A model generated the notes under the pieces. The model was not told where the DNA came from and searched no databases. It saw only the letters and a program-made list of their open reading frames with translations. A stretch of DNA of 64,000 nt, taken from Mucilaginibacter agri (lineage in GTDB: Bacteria; Bacteroidota; Bacteroidia; Sphingobacteriales; Sphingobacteriaceae). The stretch is from contig NZ_WWEO01000040.1 in the NCBI RefSeq assembly GCF_009928685.1, positions 1 to 64,000 of the forward strand, given 5' to 3'. Below, in pieces: positions 43,744 to 52,294 of this stretch. The position numbers and the translations under genes are program-made. The stretch's first letter is position 1; each line of letters starts with the position of its first letter.

Positions 43744-44108
43744 GCTCTGACTTCGATTAAGGGTTCTTGTATAATCTGGAAGAATGGTTGGAGTAAGGTA
43801 ATCTGCGAAGGGTCGACTGAATAGAAAACGGTTTGTCCCGACTTGCGTGATCGGATAACGCCACCATCCTTCAATTTGCGGAGGTGCTGCGACACTGCCG
43901 GGATCGTCATGTCAAGTATGTCGCTCAGATCGCAGGGGCATAATTCCTTCTCTTGTGTCAACAGGAATAAGATCTTCAAACGAACTTCATTACCTGCTAA
44001 CGCCACCACTTGTGAAAGATCCGTAAAAGCCTGCTGATGTTCTTTTACCACATTACGGCAGATATTGATCTGCCTGCTGTCTGCAAATATCCGGGTGCAA
44101 TTATCCAT
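43740..44108 (-). CDS. ArsR/SmtB-family regulator of the mercury-type operon
   Basis: 122 residues from the ATG at 44108; the open frame reaches 44126, but that would cover the -7 box. Winged helix-turn-helix with ELCPCDL (Cys57, Cys59), the ELCxCDL-type metal site, and IPAVSQHLRKLKDGGVIRS as recognition helix. An extra N-terminal Cys pair (DNCTR, NICRN) could add thiols. Together with MerTP it probably forms a mercury-responsive switch in place of MerR. Confidence 0.85.
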   Translation of the reverse strand: MDNCTRIFADSRQINICRNVVKEHQQAFTDLSQVVALAGNEVRLKILFLLTQEKELCPCDLSDILDMTIPAVSQHLRKLKDGGVIRSRKSGQTVFYSVDPSQITLLQPFFQIIQEPLIEVRA

Positions 44109-44113
44109 TGGGT

Positions 44114-44121
44114 CAAAGATA
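44114..44121 (-). promoter_or_regulatory. -7 promoter element of the mercury-type operon
   Basis: On the minus strand TATCTTTG matches TAnnTTTG and ends 5 nt before the ATG at 44108, suggesting a leaderless transcript. The palindromic operator sits immediately upstream of it. Confidence 0.55.
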
Positions 44122-44124
44122 AGC

Positions 44125-44144
44125 ATTTAAGCAACTGCTTAAAT
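44125..44144. promoter_or_regulatory. Palindromic operator of the mercury-type operon
   Basis: ATTTAAGC (44125-44132) and GCTTAAAT (44137-44144) form a perfect 8-bp inverted repeat with a 4-nt spacer, directly upstream of the -7 box and 16 nt before the regulator ATG. It is the likely binding site of the adjacent ArsR/SmtB-family repressor. Confidence 0.65.
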
Positions 44145-44268
44145 ATATTTGACGTAATTTAATGGTTTTTTGTATATTTGTTTAGTCAATAGGGCGTGTT
44201 ACCTATGTAACTACCTTAAACAACAAGAATAAAGGCAAATCATTGAAATACAGTGATTTAAGGAAATA

Positions 44269-44291
44269 GGTTCGAGCCCAGGTGGGCGCAC
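44269..44291 (+). other. tRNA-3'-end-like sequence, candidate attachment site
   Basis: The run starts GGTTCGAGCCC, the T-arm consensus of tRNAs, and continues into GGTGGGCGCA, resembling an acceptor strand. No matching 5' acceptor, D-arm or anticodon arm is present upstream, so it is not a complete tRNA. Such fragments commonly mark attR/attL of integrated elements. An att site also requires a second copy outside the window, which I cannot see. Confidence 0.4.
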
Positions 44292-44315
44292 TAAGTAGAC
44301 AAGTTCTACATCTTG

Positions 44316-44349
44316 AAATCCCTTAAATCGATGATTTAAGGGATTTTTT
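44316..44349 (+). terminator. Perfect 14-bp stem with T tract
   Basis: AAATCCCTTAAATC (44316-44329) pairs exactly with GATTTAAGGGATTT (44333-44346) around a 3-nt loop, followed by a T run. Upstream, GTGATTTAAGGAAAT (about 44253-44267) repeats part of the stem, suggesting duplication or recombination here. Confidence 0.75.
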
Positions 44350-44545
44350 ATTAATTATCTCCATACTTACCTCTTGTAAAGCCTAGATTCTTGTTACCTG
44401 TCGGCCTACCTTTATATACTTAGGCGATATAGATCGCTTCAATTAACTGTCTTAAAAACTGCGATGGAAACAAAAGCACTAAATGGAACAAGCGTCGCCG
44501 ATCGGTAGAAAAGGGGCTAAAAGTTCGCATTAGCCCATTATTTCG

Positions 44546-45211
44546 TTACGCTTCTTCGTTGTTACTTTCCGCTTCTGCTTTTTTTGCAGCATCATTGAGA
44601 TTTGTTGTAATCGGATTTGCCGCCAGCAACTTTGCGAAAAAGGCCAGATTGGCGGTCATATAGCGCAGGCTTTTATTTGTATAAAGGTAACGCTCGCCGC
44701 CGGCTTCTACATAGTCCTTCTCGCCGCCTGCCAGGCCAACCCAATAGGCGTTCACATTTGGCGGTATGGTAAAGCCCACTTCCTGCAGCGACCACAAAAC
44801 CTGAGCCGCACAGCTGTGTGCACCGTCCTCGTTACCGGTAATTAGGCAGCCACCTACCTTATTGTAAGGCATATATTGGCCAGTATTTTTATCCATCAAG
44901 TCTTCATCGCGGAAAACGGCATCCAGGCGCTCAATTACTTTTTGCGATGTAGAGGCTAAATGGCCCATCCAAATCGGGGTTGCGATAATAAAGATCTGGC
45001 AGGCTTTAATTTTTTCCAGTATTTGCGGCCATTCGTCACCATCGCCTTCGTCGGAGGTGTTACCGGTAAGCACGTTAAAATCGTTAAGACGAATGATCTC
45101 GGTTTCAATATCCTGTTCTTTAAGCTGCCGTGCAGCTTTTTCGGCCATTGCGCCGGTATTCGAAAAATGGGGACTGCGTTTAAGTGTGCAGTTAATGATC
45201 AGTGCTTTCAT
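44546..45211 (-). CDS. Flavodoxin-like NAD(P)H-dependent oxidoreductase
   Basis: 221 residues with an FMN-binding flavodoxin-like fold: INCTLKRSPHFSNTG as phosphate loop, FIIATPIWMGHLAS in the central strand and NEDGAHSCAAQVLWSL later. It resembles the NADPH-dependent FMN reductase/flavodoxin family. The Glu/Asn-rich tail (AEAESNNEEA) is probably disordered. First gene right of the putative island edge. Substrate unknown; quinone or azo-type reduction is possible. Confidence 0.82.
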   Translation of the reverse strand: MKALIINCTLKRSPHFSNTGAMAEKAARQLKEQDIETEIIRLNDFNVLTGNTSDEGDGDEWPQILEKIKACQIFIIATPIWMGHLASTSQKVIERLDAVFRDEDLMDKNTGQYMPYNKVGGCLITGNEDGAHSCAAQVLWSLQEVGFTIPPNVNAYWVGLAGGEKDYVEAGGERYLYTNKSLRYMTANLAFFAKLLAANPITTNLNDAAKKAEAESNNEEA

Positions 45212-45292
45212 AATTTATGGAGTGTTTTATTAATTGGTCGGCTTTGAAATAGCGGGGGAAGAATTTCGATACACTTACAGCTTCATCTAACA

Positions 45293-45320
45293 AAAATGAC
45301 CGCCCTGAGGCAGTCATTTT
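45293..45320 (-). terminator. Terminator of the four-helix-bundle gene
   Basis: AAAATGAC (45293-45300) pairs with GTCATTTT (45313-45320), and an inner GCC/GGC extends the stem. It lies just beyond the stop of the minus-strand gene at 45339. Confidence 0.6.
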
Positions 45321-45338
45321 GATAAATTGTTTAACGAT

Positions 45339-45794
45339 TTATTTTGAGGCGTCGCGTAGTGCTTTAATGCGATCATGCGCGGCGTTGATCTCAGAAGCCT
45401 GCGCGCTTATTTTGCTTTGGGCTTCAGGGCTTAGCTCGTTTTCTGATAGGGCCTGCTGGTAAGCCTTTTTAATCGCGTCTTCGCCACGTTCGGCTTCACT
45501 TAAAATGCTGGCGCGGTCGTTACCGCCAAAAATCGATTTCACATCAATCCATGCACGGTGCAAGCTCCCGCCCGCGCTGGTTCCGGTTTCGGCCTCACCG
45601 CCTTCATTGGCTACAATCTGCGTCAACTCCTGGCTGAAACGGCGACTTTGTGCAGTATATTCCTGGAACACTGCTTTAAGATCTACGTTCTCGTCTTTAA
45701 TATCCGCGATTGCCTTTTCAAAACCGGCTACGCGGTCGTTGTTGATCTCAATAAGATCATTCAATACTTCTAATGATTTTTCTAACGTTGCCAT
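45339..45794 (-). CDS. PA2169/DUF2383-type four-helix-bundle protein
   Basis: 151 residues, almost entirely helical (begins MATLEKSLEVLNDLIEINND), matching the ferritin-like PA2169/DUF2383 family common near stress genes in Bacteroidota. A Gly-rich loop (EGGEAETGTSAGGSLHRAW) splits the bundle. No signal peptide. Likely a stress-related, possibly metal-binding protein; exact role unknown. It lies downstream of the FAD/NAD(P)-binding gene with a 20-nt gap, so the two are probably co-transcribed. Confidence 0.8.
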   Translation of the reverse strand: MATLEKSLEVLNDLIEINNDRVAGFEKAIADIKDENVDLKAVFQEYTAQSRRFSQELTQIVANEGGEAETGTSAGGSLHRAWIDVKSIFGGNDRASILSEAERGEDAIKKAYQQALSENELSPEAQSKISAQASEINAAHDRIKALRDASK

Positions 45795-45814
45795 AGGTAT
45801 ATGGTTTTATTTGT

Positions 45815-47512
45815 TTAAGAAGCTTTTGCAAGAGGTGTGCCAAGTATTCCCTCCAGCACAAGTTTGGAAGCGGCCTCGCTAAAATCAAGACCGGAATAAT
45901 CAGGATTGAAGCCGCCAATAAAGGGCACCGCCATCACGTAGATCCTGTCGTTCAATGCGTTGAATTCGTCCAGCAATTGAAAATGATCATTGATTGCCAG
46001 GCCCGGAACCGTTAGATAATAATTTCCATCAATATCTTTAGTAATATTTTTATTGTTTGAATTAAATAATTGTCGTCCTGATTTTTGGTCGCGAAATGCC
46101 AACTGTGCCTTACTGCCGCTCCGTTTCAATCCTTCGAAAGGTATGTCTTCAAAGGGAATGTGTAGCTGGCCAATGCAATCAATGAATAGAGCGTAATGTT
46201 TACCTGCGTAATTTGCTCCTCCATTTTTATTTGGTTCGGGTTGTTCATCATCATCTACCTTTACCATAGTTAGCCTGCCAGCCTCATGTAGGGCCATTAG
46301 CGTTTCGGCGGAGCTTTGAGGCACGAAAGCGATGACGACCGAAATAAGTGGCATCAGGGTTTTCTGTAGGCGGAGCATATCTTCCGCAGAGAAATATTTG
46401 GCCGGGTAATTCATCGCAAAGCTTAGGATAGCTAACATTTCTTTCCAGTATATGGATTGATGTTTCCTAATCGAGCGTTCCGCCTCTGCATACTCCGCTT
46501 TCAGCAGCTCAAACGGATCTTTCTCTTCTCGTTTAGCCATCATATAATCTACAAACTGCTCCATGTTGAAGTCTTTTATTTCGGCATAGCAGGCTGGATC
46601 ATGTTCCTTAATCCCATTCTTGAAGTTTTCTTCAAAAACATAGTCCAATGAAAGAAAACCATCATTGGCTGCACGGTTTGCTGAGATTTTTTCAGATGGC
46701 AGAACAGTGTCTTTTCCAAGGTGAGAGTCTTCGAGATGGAAGCGCACAGCAGGAAGAAGGCCGTCGCGCGAATGCAGGACGATTCGGAAATCAGGACTTT
46801 CGGGATTGGCATAAAAACACAGTTTGCCCCGTTCATCTTTTTCGAAACGACCGTTATGCCGCCCCAGGGTACGTATGGCATCAATAGCCGTAAGAGAAGA
46901 ACCTCGGATAGCAACGGCATGATTGGCGTTTAAGGCAATTTTTTCAGGAGGGTAGGGCGAATCAAACCACCCCGGCAGTTTGCCTTCGTGTTTTTTTGGC
47001 CAAAAGTGCCCTGTACAGATAATAACATGATCATAGTCTTTCTCGTTCTTGTTTGTAATAACACGTACGTTTTCCTTTTTAGGATCATCGACTATATCTA
47101 TCACCGGCGTATTAAAGTATAGGTTGGTTTCCATGCCAGCATGTTTCGCCTTTTCCAGCAACAATTTAAATTGTTCGGAAAGATACCTGCCGAAAAGAAG
47201 GCGCGGCAATACTTTATAATCGTTAAAACGCTCCGGATCGATATGATATTTGTTCAGGGTATCTTTCTCAACGGTTTTAATCCAGTCAGCCACCCCGGTA
47301 ATCAGGTCAGGTATTTCATTGCCGGAAACATTCGTGATATGTTCGTCTGCCGCACCATTATTACTATAGGGCATGCCGCAGCCTATGCAATCACCTTTTT
47401 CATAAATGTCGACTACGAAATTTTCCCGGGAAGCATTTTCGATTAATCGTTTATATAAAAAGATAGCACTCGGTCCGCCGCCTAGGATTGCCAGGGTTGT
47501 CATGGTTGTCAT
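45815..47512 (-). CDS. FAD/NAD(P)-binding oxidoreductase
   Basis: 565 residues. The N-terminus holds a Rossmann dinucleotide loop (LAILGGGPSAIFLY) followed by an acidic strand end (DIYEKGDCIGCGMPY). A second nucleotide-binding segment reads HVIICTGHFWPKK, then AVAIRGSSLTAIDAIRTLG. This is the FAD/NAD(P)-binding (NAD_binding_9) type with broad distribution. Two start codons are possible (47512 or 47503). Substrate and partners are not evident. Confidence 0.82.
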   Translation of the reverse strand: MTTMTTLAILGGGPSAIFLYKRLIENASRENFVVDIYEKGDCIGCGMPYSNNGAADEHITNVSGNEIPDLITGVADWIKTVEKDTLNKYHIDPERFNDYKVLPRLLFGRYLSEQFKLLLEKAKHAGMETNLYFNTPVIDIVDDPKKENVRVITNKNEKDYDHVIICTGHFWPKKHEGKLPGWFDSPYPPEKIALNANHAVAIRGSSLTAIDAIRTLGRHNGRFEKDERGKLCFYANPESPDFRIVLHSRDGLLPAVRFHLEDSHLGKDTVLPSEKISANRAANDGFLSLDYVFEENFKNGIKEHDPACYAEIKDFNMEQFVDYMMAKREEKDPFELLKAEYAEAERSIRKHQSIYWKEMLAILSFAMNYPAKYFSAEDMLRLQKTLMPLISVVIAFVPQSSAETLMALHEAGRLTMVKVDDDEQPEPNKNGGANYAGKHYALFIDCIGQLHIPFEDIPFEGLKRSGSKAQLAFRDQKSGRQLFNSNNKNITKDIDGNYYLTVPGLAINDHFQLLDEFNALNDRIYVMAVPFIGGFNPDYSGLDFSEAASKLVLEGILGTPLAKAS

Positions 47513-47680
47513 GGTTATTTTCGTTAGTGATATATTTTCTTACAATGAAAATGAAGTCCTTTTGTTTGTTGGGCAGTAATTGAGTCGTAGTAATAAATAG
47601 GTATCAAAAAGAACCTTGTTATCTTAAATATTATGGCGATATGTAGATAGAAGGCAACACTCTCATCAATATCAAATCGA

Positions 47681-47688
47681 TATATTTG
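47681..47688 (+). promoter_or_regulatory. -7 promoter element of the DUF1223 gene
   Basis: TATATTTG exactly matches TAnnTTTG and ends 6 nt before the ATG at 47695. This is another probable leaderless start and it supports the ATG over an upstream TTG in the box. Confidence 0.5.
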
Positions 47689-47694
47689 TGTACT

Positions 47695-48471
47695 ATGAAA
47701 AACAGAATTATTGGTTTTGGGCTGCTTAGCCTATTGCTTTTAACGTCTTTTAAAACCGCTGACCATAACAAGCAGGTTGTATTAATGGGGTTTGCGGTTG
47801 TAGAATTGTTTACCTCGGAGGGGTGTTCTAGCTGCCCGCCCGCCGATCAAACGCTGATGCAATTGAGTAAAGAGTTTGCCACCAAGCCTGTTTATTTTCT
47901 AAGCTTCCATGTAGATTATTGGGATAATAAAAGTTGGAAAGATCCTTATAGCGACCATGATTATACGGATCGCCAGCGCCATTATACTCAATTATTTCAC
48001 GCCGAAACTTATACCCCTCAGGCTGTTTTTAATGGCAAGCAGGAACTTATTGGCTCGGAGGGTGATAAATTACGAGCTTTGATTAAAGCTTCCTTAAAGG
48101 TCTGGCCATCCAATTCTATAAGTTTTGGCGCTACTATAGCCAATAATCAACTGAACATTAAATATGATTTGCATTCAGTTACCGATGACGATCTTGTGAA
48201 CGTTGCCTTAGTGCAGGAGCGCGCTACGGATAAAATAACAGGCGGCGAAAATAACGGTGCTACCATCAGCCATGTAAATGTGGTGCGTGCTTTTAAAACA
48301 GTTAGTGCAAAACTCAGCGGCACAGCACAATTAACGATTCCGTCGGACATGGCGGGTAAAGCATTCCGGATTATCACTTACATTCAAAGCAAAAGCACCT
48401 GGAATGTTACCGCCGGTAATACCATTGTTATCAGTCCATCGAGAATAATTACGGTTTCTAAATCAAAATAG
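47695..48471 (+). CDS. DUF1223 thioredoxin-like exported protein
   Basis: 258 residues with a hydrophobic N-terminus (IIGFGLLSLLLLTSF) and the DUF1223 signature VVELFTSEGCSSCPPAD, a CxxC thioredoxin-like site. Later parts (FHVDYWDNKSWKDPYS, QAVFNGKQELIGS) match the family. Probably periplasmic or membrane-attached redox protein of unknown substrate. It is monocistronic, between a divergent oxidoreductase and a GH3 gene. Confidence 0.83.
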   Translation: MKNRIIGFGLLSLLLLTSFKTADHNKQVVLMGFAVVELFTSEGCSSCPPADQTLMQLSKEFATKPVYFLSFHVDYWDNKSWKDPYSDHDYTDRQRHYTQLFHAETYTPQAVFNGKQELIGSEGDKLRALIKASLKVWPSNSISFGATIANNQLNIKYDLHSVTDDDLVNVALVQERATDKITGGENNGATISHVNVVRAFKTVSAKLSGTAQLTIPSDMAGKAFRIITYIQSKSTWNVTAGNTIVISPSRIITVSKSK

Positions 48472-48546
48472 TTACACGGCGGCGGTTGTGTGTTTTTAAT
48501 AAATTGATTTAATTGCGGGTAGCAATTCTGCCTGTAAACCTAGTCA

Positions 48547-50955
48547 ATGAGAAAGAAAAACAACCTGCTTTTACTGCTGGCCGTTTGTGCCGTTCAAGGC
48601 GTATCCGCCCAAAATACCAATATATATCACAAGGGCTGGATAGATTTCAACAAGAACGGAAAGAAAGACATATTTGAAGACCAGCAGCAACCCATAGATA
48701 AGCGTGTAGCCGACCTGCTGTCGCAAATGACCGTAGAAGAGAAGACCTGCCAAATGGCTACGCTATACGGCTATAAGCGCGTTTTGAAAGACGAGATGCC
48801 TGTGCCATCATGGAGAAACGAAGTTTGGAAAGATGGCATCGCCAATATTGACGAAGAACTTAATAGCCTTACTTCTTATACTGATGACGCACAGTCGCAA
48901 TACTCATTTCCTTACAGCAAACATGCGGAGGCCATCAATACCATTCAGCACTGGTTTGTAGAGCAAACCCGTATCGGTATCCCGGTTGATTTTACTAATG
49001 AAGGTATTCATGGTTTAAACCACGATAGAGCAACTTCTTTGCCGGCACCAATAGGTATTGGCAGTACCTGGGATAAAGACCTCGTACGCAAAGCTGGCCA
49101 AACGGTTGGGCGCGAGGCTAAGGCTCTGGGTTATACCAACGTATATGCACCTATACTTGATCCCGCCCGCGACCAGCGTTGGGGCAGGGTAGTGGAGTGT
49201 TATGGCGAAGACCCATTCCACATTGCCGAATTAGGCAAGCAGATGACACTTGGCATCCAGGACGAGGGCGTAGCTTCTACCTTGAAGCACTTTGCCGTTT
49301 ACAGCGTGCCCAAGGGCGGACGCGACGGTAATGCACGTACAGACCCGCATGTGGCCCCACGCGAAATGTATCAGATCTATCTTTACCCATTCCGTAGGGT
49401 AATTCAGGAAGCACATCCCTTGGGCGTAATGAGTAGTTATAACGATTGGGATGGTGTGCCGGTAACGGGTAGCCATTTCTTTTTAACAGAGTTGCTTCGC
49501 GAAAAATTTGGTTTTACAGGTTACGTGGTTTCTGATAGCGAAGCAGCCGAGTTTTTGTACAGCAAACACCACGTGGCCGAAGATTATAAAGAAGCCGTAA
49601 GGCAGGTAGTTGAAGCCGGCCTGAACGTGCGTACCAATTTCACCATGCCGCAAACTTATATTATGCCGCTTCGCGAATTGATACGGGAAGGTAAACTTTC
49701 AATGAAGACCATAGATGAGCGGGTGGGTGATGTGCTACGCGTTAAGTTTAAACTAGGCTTGTTTGATAACCCTTATGTAAGTGATCCGAAGGCAGCCGAT
49801 AAATTGGTGCACACTACGGATGCCACCGCTATGGGTTTAGAAATGAACCGCGAGAGCATGGTGTTGTTGAAAAATGCCAACAACCTTTTACCGCTTGATA
49901 AACAAAAATTAAAAAATATATTAGTTACAGGCCCGCTTGCAGCCGAAACCAATTACGCCATCAGCCGTTATGGCCCATCGCATAACCCGGTTACAACCGT
50001 GGTTGACGGAATAAAAAATTATGTAGGGAACAACGCAACTGTTACCTACGCCAAGGGCTGCGATATTATTGATGCCACCTGGCCCGAAAGTGAGATCATT
50101 GAAACGCCGTTAACAGACAAAGAGCAGGCCGATATTAACGAAGCAGTCGAAAAAGCCAAACAAGCTGATGTGGTGATTGCCGTTGTGGGCGAGGATGCCA
50201 AACGGGTAGGCGAAAGCCTTTCGCGTACCGGGCTTAACTTGCCGGGTCGCCAGCTTAAACTGATACAGGCTTTGCAGGCCACGGGCAAACCTGTGGTTAT
50301 GGTAATGGTAAACGGACAGCCGCTTACCATCAATTGGGAAAACAGGTATGTGCCGGCAATCCTGGAGGCTTGGTTTCCTGGGCCGGAGAGCGGTAAGGTT
50401 ATTGCGGAAACTTTGTTTGGAGATAACAACCCGGGCGGTAAACTACCCATCACTTTCCCGAAAACAGTTGGGCAAATTGAAATAAACTTTCCTTTTAAAC
50501 CGGCTTCGCAGGCAAAACAACCAACTTCCGGACCTAATGGTTATGGAAAAACCAGTGTTAACGGCGCCCTATACCCCTTTGGCTATGGTTTAAGTTACAC
50601 CACTTTTGAGTATAAAAATTTGCAGGTTAGCCCCGATAAAGCGAACAACCAGGTCGATATTAACGTATCAGTGGAAGTAACAAACACTGGTAAGGTAAAA
50701 GGTGACGAGGTAGTGCAGCTTTACCTTAAAGACAAGGTAAGCAGTGTAACCACTTACGAATTTGATTTACGTGGATTTGAGCGTGTGAAACTGGCACCGG
50801 GCGAGACCAAAAAGGTGAGCTTTACGCTTCATCCCGACGATTTGGCTTTGCTGGATAAAAACATGAACTGGACGGTAGAGCCAGGGGCGTTTGAGGTGAT
50901 GATCGGAAGCTCTTCGGAAGATATCAAATTGAAAAAAGAATTTGTAATTCAGTAG
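48547..50955 (+). CDS. Glycoside hydrolase family 3 (beta-glycosidase)
   Basis: 802 residues with a signal peptide (ending near VSAQ). The GH3 N-terminal barrel has the nucleophile Asp330 in GYVVSDSEAAEF. The C-terminal sandwich domain carries VIAVVGEDAKRVGE, and a fibronectin-III-like end (YPFGYGLSYTTFEY) closes the protein. Periplasmic exo-acting beta-glucosidase or xylosidase is likely; specificity cannot be read. A GH53 gene follows, and the two may act on the same plant polysaccharide. Confidence 0.9.
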   Translation: MRKKNNLLLLLAVCAVQGVSAQNTNIYHKGWIDFNKNGKKDIFEDQQQPIDKRVADLLSQMTVEEKTCQMATLYGYKRVLKDEMPVPSWRNEVWKDGIANIDEELNSLTSYTDDAQSQYSFPYSKHAEAINTIQHWFVEQTRIGIPVDFTNEGIHGLNHDRATSLPAPIGIGSTWDKDLVRKAGQTVGREAKALGYTNVYAPILDPARDQRWGRVVECYGEDPFHIAELGKQMTLGIQDEGVASTLKHFAVYSVPKGGRDGNARTDPHVAPREMYQIYLYPFRRVIQEAHPLGVMSSYNDWDGVPVTGSHFFLTELLREKFGFTGYVVSDSEAAEFLYSKHHVAEDYKEAVRQVVEAGLNVRTNFTMPQTYIMPLRELIREGKLSMKTIDERVGDVLRVKFKLGLFDNPYVSDPKAADKLVHTTDATAMGLEMNRESMVLLKNANNLLPLDKQKLKNILVTGPLAAETNYAISRYGPSHNPVTTVVDGIKNYVGNNATVTYAKGCDIIDATWPESEIIETPLTDKEQADINEAVEKAKQADVVIAVVGEDAKRVGESLSRTGLNLPGRQLKLIQALQATGKPVVMVMVNGQPLTINWENRYVPAILEAWFPGPESGKVIAETLFGDNNPGGKLPITFPKTVGQIEINFPFKPASQAKQPTSGPNGYGKTSVNGALYPFGYGLSYTTFEYKNLQVSPDKANNQVDINVSVEVTNTGKVKGDEVVQLYLKDKVSSVTTYEFDLRGFERVKLAPGETKKVSFTLHPDDLALLDKNMNWTVEPGAFEVMIGSSSEDIKLKKEFVIQ

Positions 50956-51114
50956 CCGAAGTGGTGCATGGTGCAATATTCCACATGCACCACTGTGTTC
51001 CTACTTAAAAGTCATTTTTGCCATATTTTGTGTGTTTGTTGCCTGATAATTAATCAATTACATGCATTTGCTGTTTTGAGAAGAGACGCTAATGTTCCAC
51101 TTTTCATGACTAAT

Positions 51115-51154
51115 AAGTCTTTTTGCTGACATGCGTTTGTCATTAAAAAGACTT
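51115..51154. repeat. Long nested hairpin between the GH3 and GH53 genes
   Basis: AAGTCTTTTT (51115-51124) pairs perfectly with AAAAAGACTT (51145-51154), and inside the loop TGACA (51127-51131) pairs with TGTCA. The two-level stem lies about 50 nt before the GH53 start, where it could act as a regulatory structure or operator. Terminator use is possible but it is 160 nt past the GH3 stop. Confidence 0.5.
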
Positions 51155-51202
51155 GTTAAGTAATGGCAGCAGCTTGCATAACGAAATCTTTTTAGGTGTA
51201 GA

Positions 51203-52255
51203 ATGACATCAACAAAAAAAGTATTATTAATGGGCCTACCTTTTTTGCTAGCCTTGTTCAGCGCCTGCAAAAAGGGGGGAGATGGCACCGATAAATCAGA
51301 TCAGGATTCGACAGGCAAAATCCGGGCTGATTTTGTGAAGGGGGCGGATGTAAGCTGGCTTACCCAAATGGAAGGGTCGGGTGTTAAATTTTACAACAGT
51401 ATCGGCATAGAGAAAGACTGTTTCCAGGTGTTGAAAGACAAAGGCATTAACACCATTCGTTTACGTGTTTTTGTAAACCCAACAGATGGCTGGTGCGACA
51501 CTGAAGATATGATCGCTAAAGCGGTACGTGCTAAAAAGTTAGGTCTCAAAATCATGGTCGATTTTCACTATAGCGATGGTTGGGCCGATCCTGCCCACCA
51601 AACCAAACCATTTGCCTGGGCTGGGCTCAATTTTGCCGGGGTAGTTAACGCCATGCACGATTATACCGTTAACGTGATGGATTCGCTCAAGGTAAAAGGC
51701 ATAACACCCGAATACGTACAGGTGGGCAATGAAACGAATGATGGCATGCTTTGGCCCGAGGGGCAGGCATCTAAAAGTATGGTCAATTTTTCTACGTTAG
51801 TTACTGCAGGATACAATGCTGTTAAAGAGGTAAGCAGCACATCTAAAGTAATTGTACATATTTCTAACGGGTATGATAATGCACTGTTCCGCTGGGTGTT
51901 TGATGGCTTAAAGAAAAATGGTGCCAAGTGGGACGTTATCGGCATGTCATTATACCCAACAACTGTAGATTGGGCCGATTATAATAATATGTGCCTGGCC
52001 AATATGAAGGATATGATAGCGCGTTACGATACGCCGGTAATGATTTGCGAAGTAGGTATGGACGTTAACCAGCCTGCCACCACTAAGCTCTTTATAAGTG
52101 ATCTTGCTGCTAAAGTAAATAGTTTGCCCAACAACAAAGGCCTTGGTGTTTTATATTGGGAGCCAGAAAGCTATGCCAATTGGGCTGGGTACACGATGGG
52201 TGCTTATAGTAATTTAGGCAGGCCAACTATAGCGTTAGATGCGTTTGCTAATTAG
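51203..52255 (+). CDS. GH53 arabinogalactan endo-beta-1,4-galactanase (lipoprotein)
   Basis: 350 residues with lipobox (LFSAC, Cys22), so anchored in the membrane. It matches GH53: FVKGADVSWLTQME, INTIRLRVFVNP, then acid/base Glu177 in VGNETNDGM and nucleophile Glu283 in ICEVGMD. It would cut beta-1,4-galactan of pectin side chains, with the GH3 enzyme possibly finishing the oligosaccharides. No SusCD pair is adjacent, so this is a small utilisation cluster rather than a full PUL. Confidence 0.9.
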   Translation: MTSTKKVLLMGLPFLLALFSACKKGGDGTDKSDQDSTGKIRADFVKGADVSWLTQMEGSGVKFYNSIGIEKDCFQVLKDKGINTIRLRVFVNPTDGWCDTEDMIAKAVRAKKLGLKIMVDFHYSDGWADPAHQTKPFAWAGLNFAGVVNAMHDYTVNVMDSLKVKGITPEYVQVGNETNDGMLWPEGQASKSMVNFSTLVTAGYNAVKEVSSTSKVIVHISNGYDNALFRWVFDGLKKNGAKWDVIGMSLYPTTVDWADYNNMCLANMKDMIARYDTPVMICEVGMDVNQPATTKLFISDLAAKVNSLPNNKGLGVLYWEPESYANWAGYTMGAYSNLGRPTIALDAFAN

Positions 52256-52294
52256 GAGGTTTTTTTAAGGGCTCGAAGGGTATAATCAATAAGA

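Larger units (their letters stand above)
44145..44545. other. Non-coding island-edge region
   Basis: No protein gene is supported over about 400 nt. It contains the tRNA-3'-end-like sequence (44269-44291), the strong terminator (44316-44349) and a small hairpin GGGCTAA/TTAGCCC (44514-44536) that probably ends the following minus-strand gene. Gene content changes from metal resistance on the left to chromosomal functions on the right, so this is the most likely boundary of the island. Confidence 0.5.

Noticed and set aside
44200-44300. Complete tRNA gene
   Set aside because: Only the T-arm and an acceptor-like 3' part are present; acceptor 5' half, D-arm and anticodon arm are missing and the T-stem does not pair fully.
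1-44545. Integrase, transposase or conjugation genes
   Set aside because: None were recognised in the window; mobile origin rests only on content, the relic, the inverted repeats and the att-like site.
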